Assembly (NCBI RefSeq): GCF_020092905.1
Contig: NZ_JAGSGB010000002.1
Span: 434,001-498,000 of the forward strand
Direction of reading: 5' to 3'
From: Pacificimonas aurantium
GTDB lineage: Bacteria; Pseudomonadota; Alphaproteobacteria; Sphingomonadales; Sphingomonadaceae
Length of the DNA: 64,000 nt
Each line of letters begins with the position of its first letter. Positions within the stretch are counted from its first letter, which is position 1. Positions 62,888 through 64,000 of this stretch are shown here, in pieces. The position numbers and the translations under genes were made by a program. The notes under the pieces are model-generated. The model searched no databases. It was not told the origin of the DNA and was given only the letters and a program-made list of their open reading frames with translations.

Positions 62888-63571
62888 TCAGCCGGTAACG
62901 ACGTGCGCGTCGACCGGGACCGTCAGCGACGAAATGATGCGCGCCGCGCTGCCGTCGCCATTTCCCTCGGCGGCCGCTTCGAGCGTATCCTGTTTCGCCG
63001 GGTCGTCGAGAGCGACGGTCACCGTGCGAGCGGAGCGAATGCTGTGGCCGGACAGAGCAACGAGCTCTTCACCGTCCCCGGTCCGGAGCGCGGCCGCACG
63101 GATATCGCCGGGGCTGTCGATGGCCTCGTCCAGATCGTCGCTGGCGACCAGCCCGGCCACGTCACCGCCGGAGGACATGGTCAGAAGAATGAGGTCGAAG
63201 GGCCAGCTGAGATCCTCGAGCCGTGCGTTCGCGGCGCTGCCGGCGAGCTTGTAGTCGGGGTTTTCGCTGCCCAGCGGCATGACGCGCGCGCCCTTCGGCA
63301 TGAACAGGCGCGCAAGCTTCGCAACCTGCGAGCGCTCATCGTCCACCGCGACCAGATAGTCATGCGTCGGCACGATCGTGACATGGCGCCAGTCGCGCTT
63401 CTGCGCCGCGAGAGTCTCGTAGGCGGGCATCAGGAAGTCGGCGGCGGGCAGTGCAACGAGCGCGTCGCGGCGGGCATCGAGCGCGCTGTCGATGATGAAA
63501 CCGATGTCCCCCGCAAGCGACCCGGCGAATTCTTCTGAATCCGCCGCATCCCACATTTCGAGTTCGGTCAT
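62888..63571 (-). CDS. 6-phosphogluconolactonase-like (NagB/DevB-fold) protein
   Basis: 227 residues. DEFAGSLAGDIGFIIDSALDARRDALVALPAADFLMPAYETLA replaces the usual GGSTP loop, followed by WRHVTIVPTHDYLVAVDDERSQVAKL (the DER region) and DLILLTMSSGGDVAGLVASDD (the GxGxDGH region, altered). The overall order fits the sugar-phosphate isomerase/lactonase fold, but the catalytic motifs are weak, so activity is uncertain. Confidence 0.6.
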   Translation of the reverse strand: MTELEMWDAADSEEFAGSLAGDIGFIIDSALDARRDALVALPAADFLMPAYETLAAQKRDWRHVTIVPTHDYLVAVDDERSQVAKLARLFMPKGARVMPLGSENPDYKLAGSAANARLEDLSWPFDLILLTMSSGGDVAGLVASDDLDEAIDSPGDIRAAALRTGDGEELVALSGHSIRSARTVTVALDDPAKQDTLEAAAEGNGDGSAARIISSLTVPVDAHVVTG

Positions 63572-63599
63572 GCGGCCTCGCGGGTCAGGGGGAAGAAAA

Positions 63600-63674
63600 T
63601 GGTGGGCGCAGGAGGGTTCGAACCTCCGACCCCTGCGATGTCAACACAGTGCTCTACCACTGAGCTATGCGCCC
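63600..63674 (-). tRNA. tRNA-Val (GAC)
   Basis: Minus-strand cloverleaf: acceptor GGGCGCA/TGCGCCC, D arm AGCTCAGTGGTAGAGC, anticodon stem CTGTG/CGCAG with loop TTGACAT (anticodon GAC), T arm GGAGGTTCGAACCCTCC, encoded CCA. Confidence 0.95.
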
Positions 63675-63737
63675 CACCGGAAGACGGGCATGTAGCCGGG
63701 CGCCCCGTGCGGCGCAAGGGCCTATCTTCGCCTATTT

Positions 63738-64000
63738 TCAGGCAGCCAGCATGCGTTCGATTTCGGCCGTCAATTCGCGCAGGTGAAAGGGCTTCGACAG
63801 CACCTTCGCCCCTTGCGGCGCACCGGAGTTCTTCGACAGGGCAACGGCAGCAAAGCCGGTGATGAAAATCACCCGCATGCCCGGCTGCAGCTCGGCAGCG
63901 CGCTGGGCAAGTTCGATGCCGTCCATTTCGGGCATGACGATATCGGTCAGCAGGAGGTCATATCCCCCCTCCGTGAGATAAGGGATCGCCTCCGTACCGC
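63738..64000 (-). CDS. cpdR: Response regulator CpdR (partial, 5' end outside window)
   Basis: The last 87 residues of a receiver: YDLLLTDIVMPEMDGIELA with the phospho-Asp, MRVIFITGFAAVAL, GAKVLSKPFHLRELTAEIERMLAA. The FITGFAAVAL...KVLSKPFHLR stretch and terminal LAA match CpdR, which delivers substrates to ClpXP during the alphaproteobacterial cell cycle when unphosphorylated. Confidence 0.9.
   Translation of the reverse strand, partial: GTEAIPYLTEGGYDLLLTDIVMPEMDGIELAQRAAELQPGMRVIFITGFAAVALSKNSGAPQGAKVLSKPFHLRELTAEIERMLAA

Overview
The window is about 64 kb of a GC-rich chromosome from an alphaproteobacterium, most likely of the order Sphingomonadales. This is inferred from the company of genes: CpdR, DUF2842 and DUF2794 proteins, a pstCAB-phoU-phoB set with phoR in front, class II DAHP synthase, an OxyR/AhpC/AhpD set and a 6S RNA between zapA and the 5-formyl-THF cyclo-ligase. 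Species was not determined.

Region by region. 1-10 kb: EF-P, an outer-membrane barrel protein, and a central-carbon operon on the minus strand (tkt, gap, pgk, fba, thiE). Divergent from it are a small coiled-coil protein, zapA, a strong 6S RNA candidate, 5-FCL, DUF2842 and chorismate mutase. 10-14 kb: an iron-sulfur (6-4) photolyase followed by a membrane-bound winged-helix regulator with TPR-like repeats, and tRNA-Asp. 14-25 kb: SDRs, an ABC-F ATPase, an M20 peptidase, a quinone reductase, oxyR divergent from ahpC/ahpD, and a TSUP transporter divergent from cysE. Several genes here have no ATG/GTG/TTG where the conserved protein should start. 25-32 kb: a phosphate operon phoR-pstC-pstA-pstB-phoU-phoB without pstS. 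32-35 kb: a four-gene cassette (Tat-type glycine-rich protein, PqqD-like protein, HprK-related kinase, nucleotidyltransferase) matching the poorly understood HPr-rel-A system. 35-45 kb: gph, glmU, glmS, a chemoreceptor, a lone receiver protein, glutathione reductase, DAHP synthase and tRNA-Glu.

45.4-61.8 kb is a genomic island inserted at the 3' end of tRNA-Glu(CTC). A 17-bp copy of the tRNA end (45432-45448) recurs at 61754-61770 and bounds about 16.3 kb. The left end carries a tyrosine integrase whose catalytic Tyr lies in a different reading frame from the rest of the protein. The cargo is defence-like: a PLD-type protein, a QxK nuclease-like protein, a HEPN-like protein, and a four-gene operon (GHKL ATPase, Z1 helicase-like ATPase, PD-(D/E)XK protein, AIPR) that matches the Mza antiphage system, followed by a Dcm-type cytosine methyltransferase and a divergent Vsr endonuclease. 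A fragment of a DNA polymerase IV gene lies in the island.

61.9-64 kb returns to chromosome: a crotonase-family enzyme, a 6-phosphogluconolactonase-like protein, tRNA-Val and the 3' part of cpdR.
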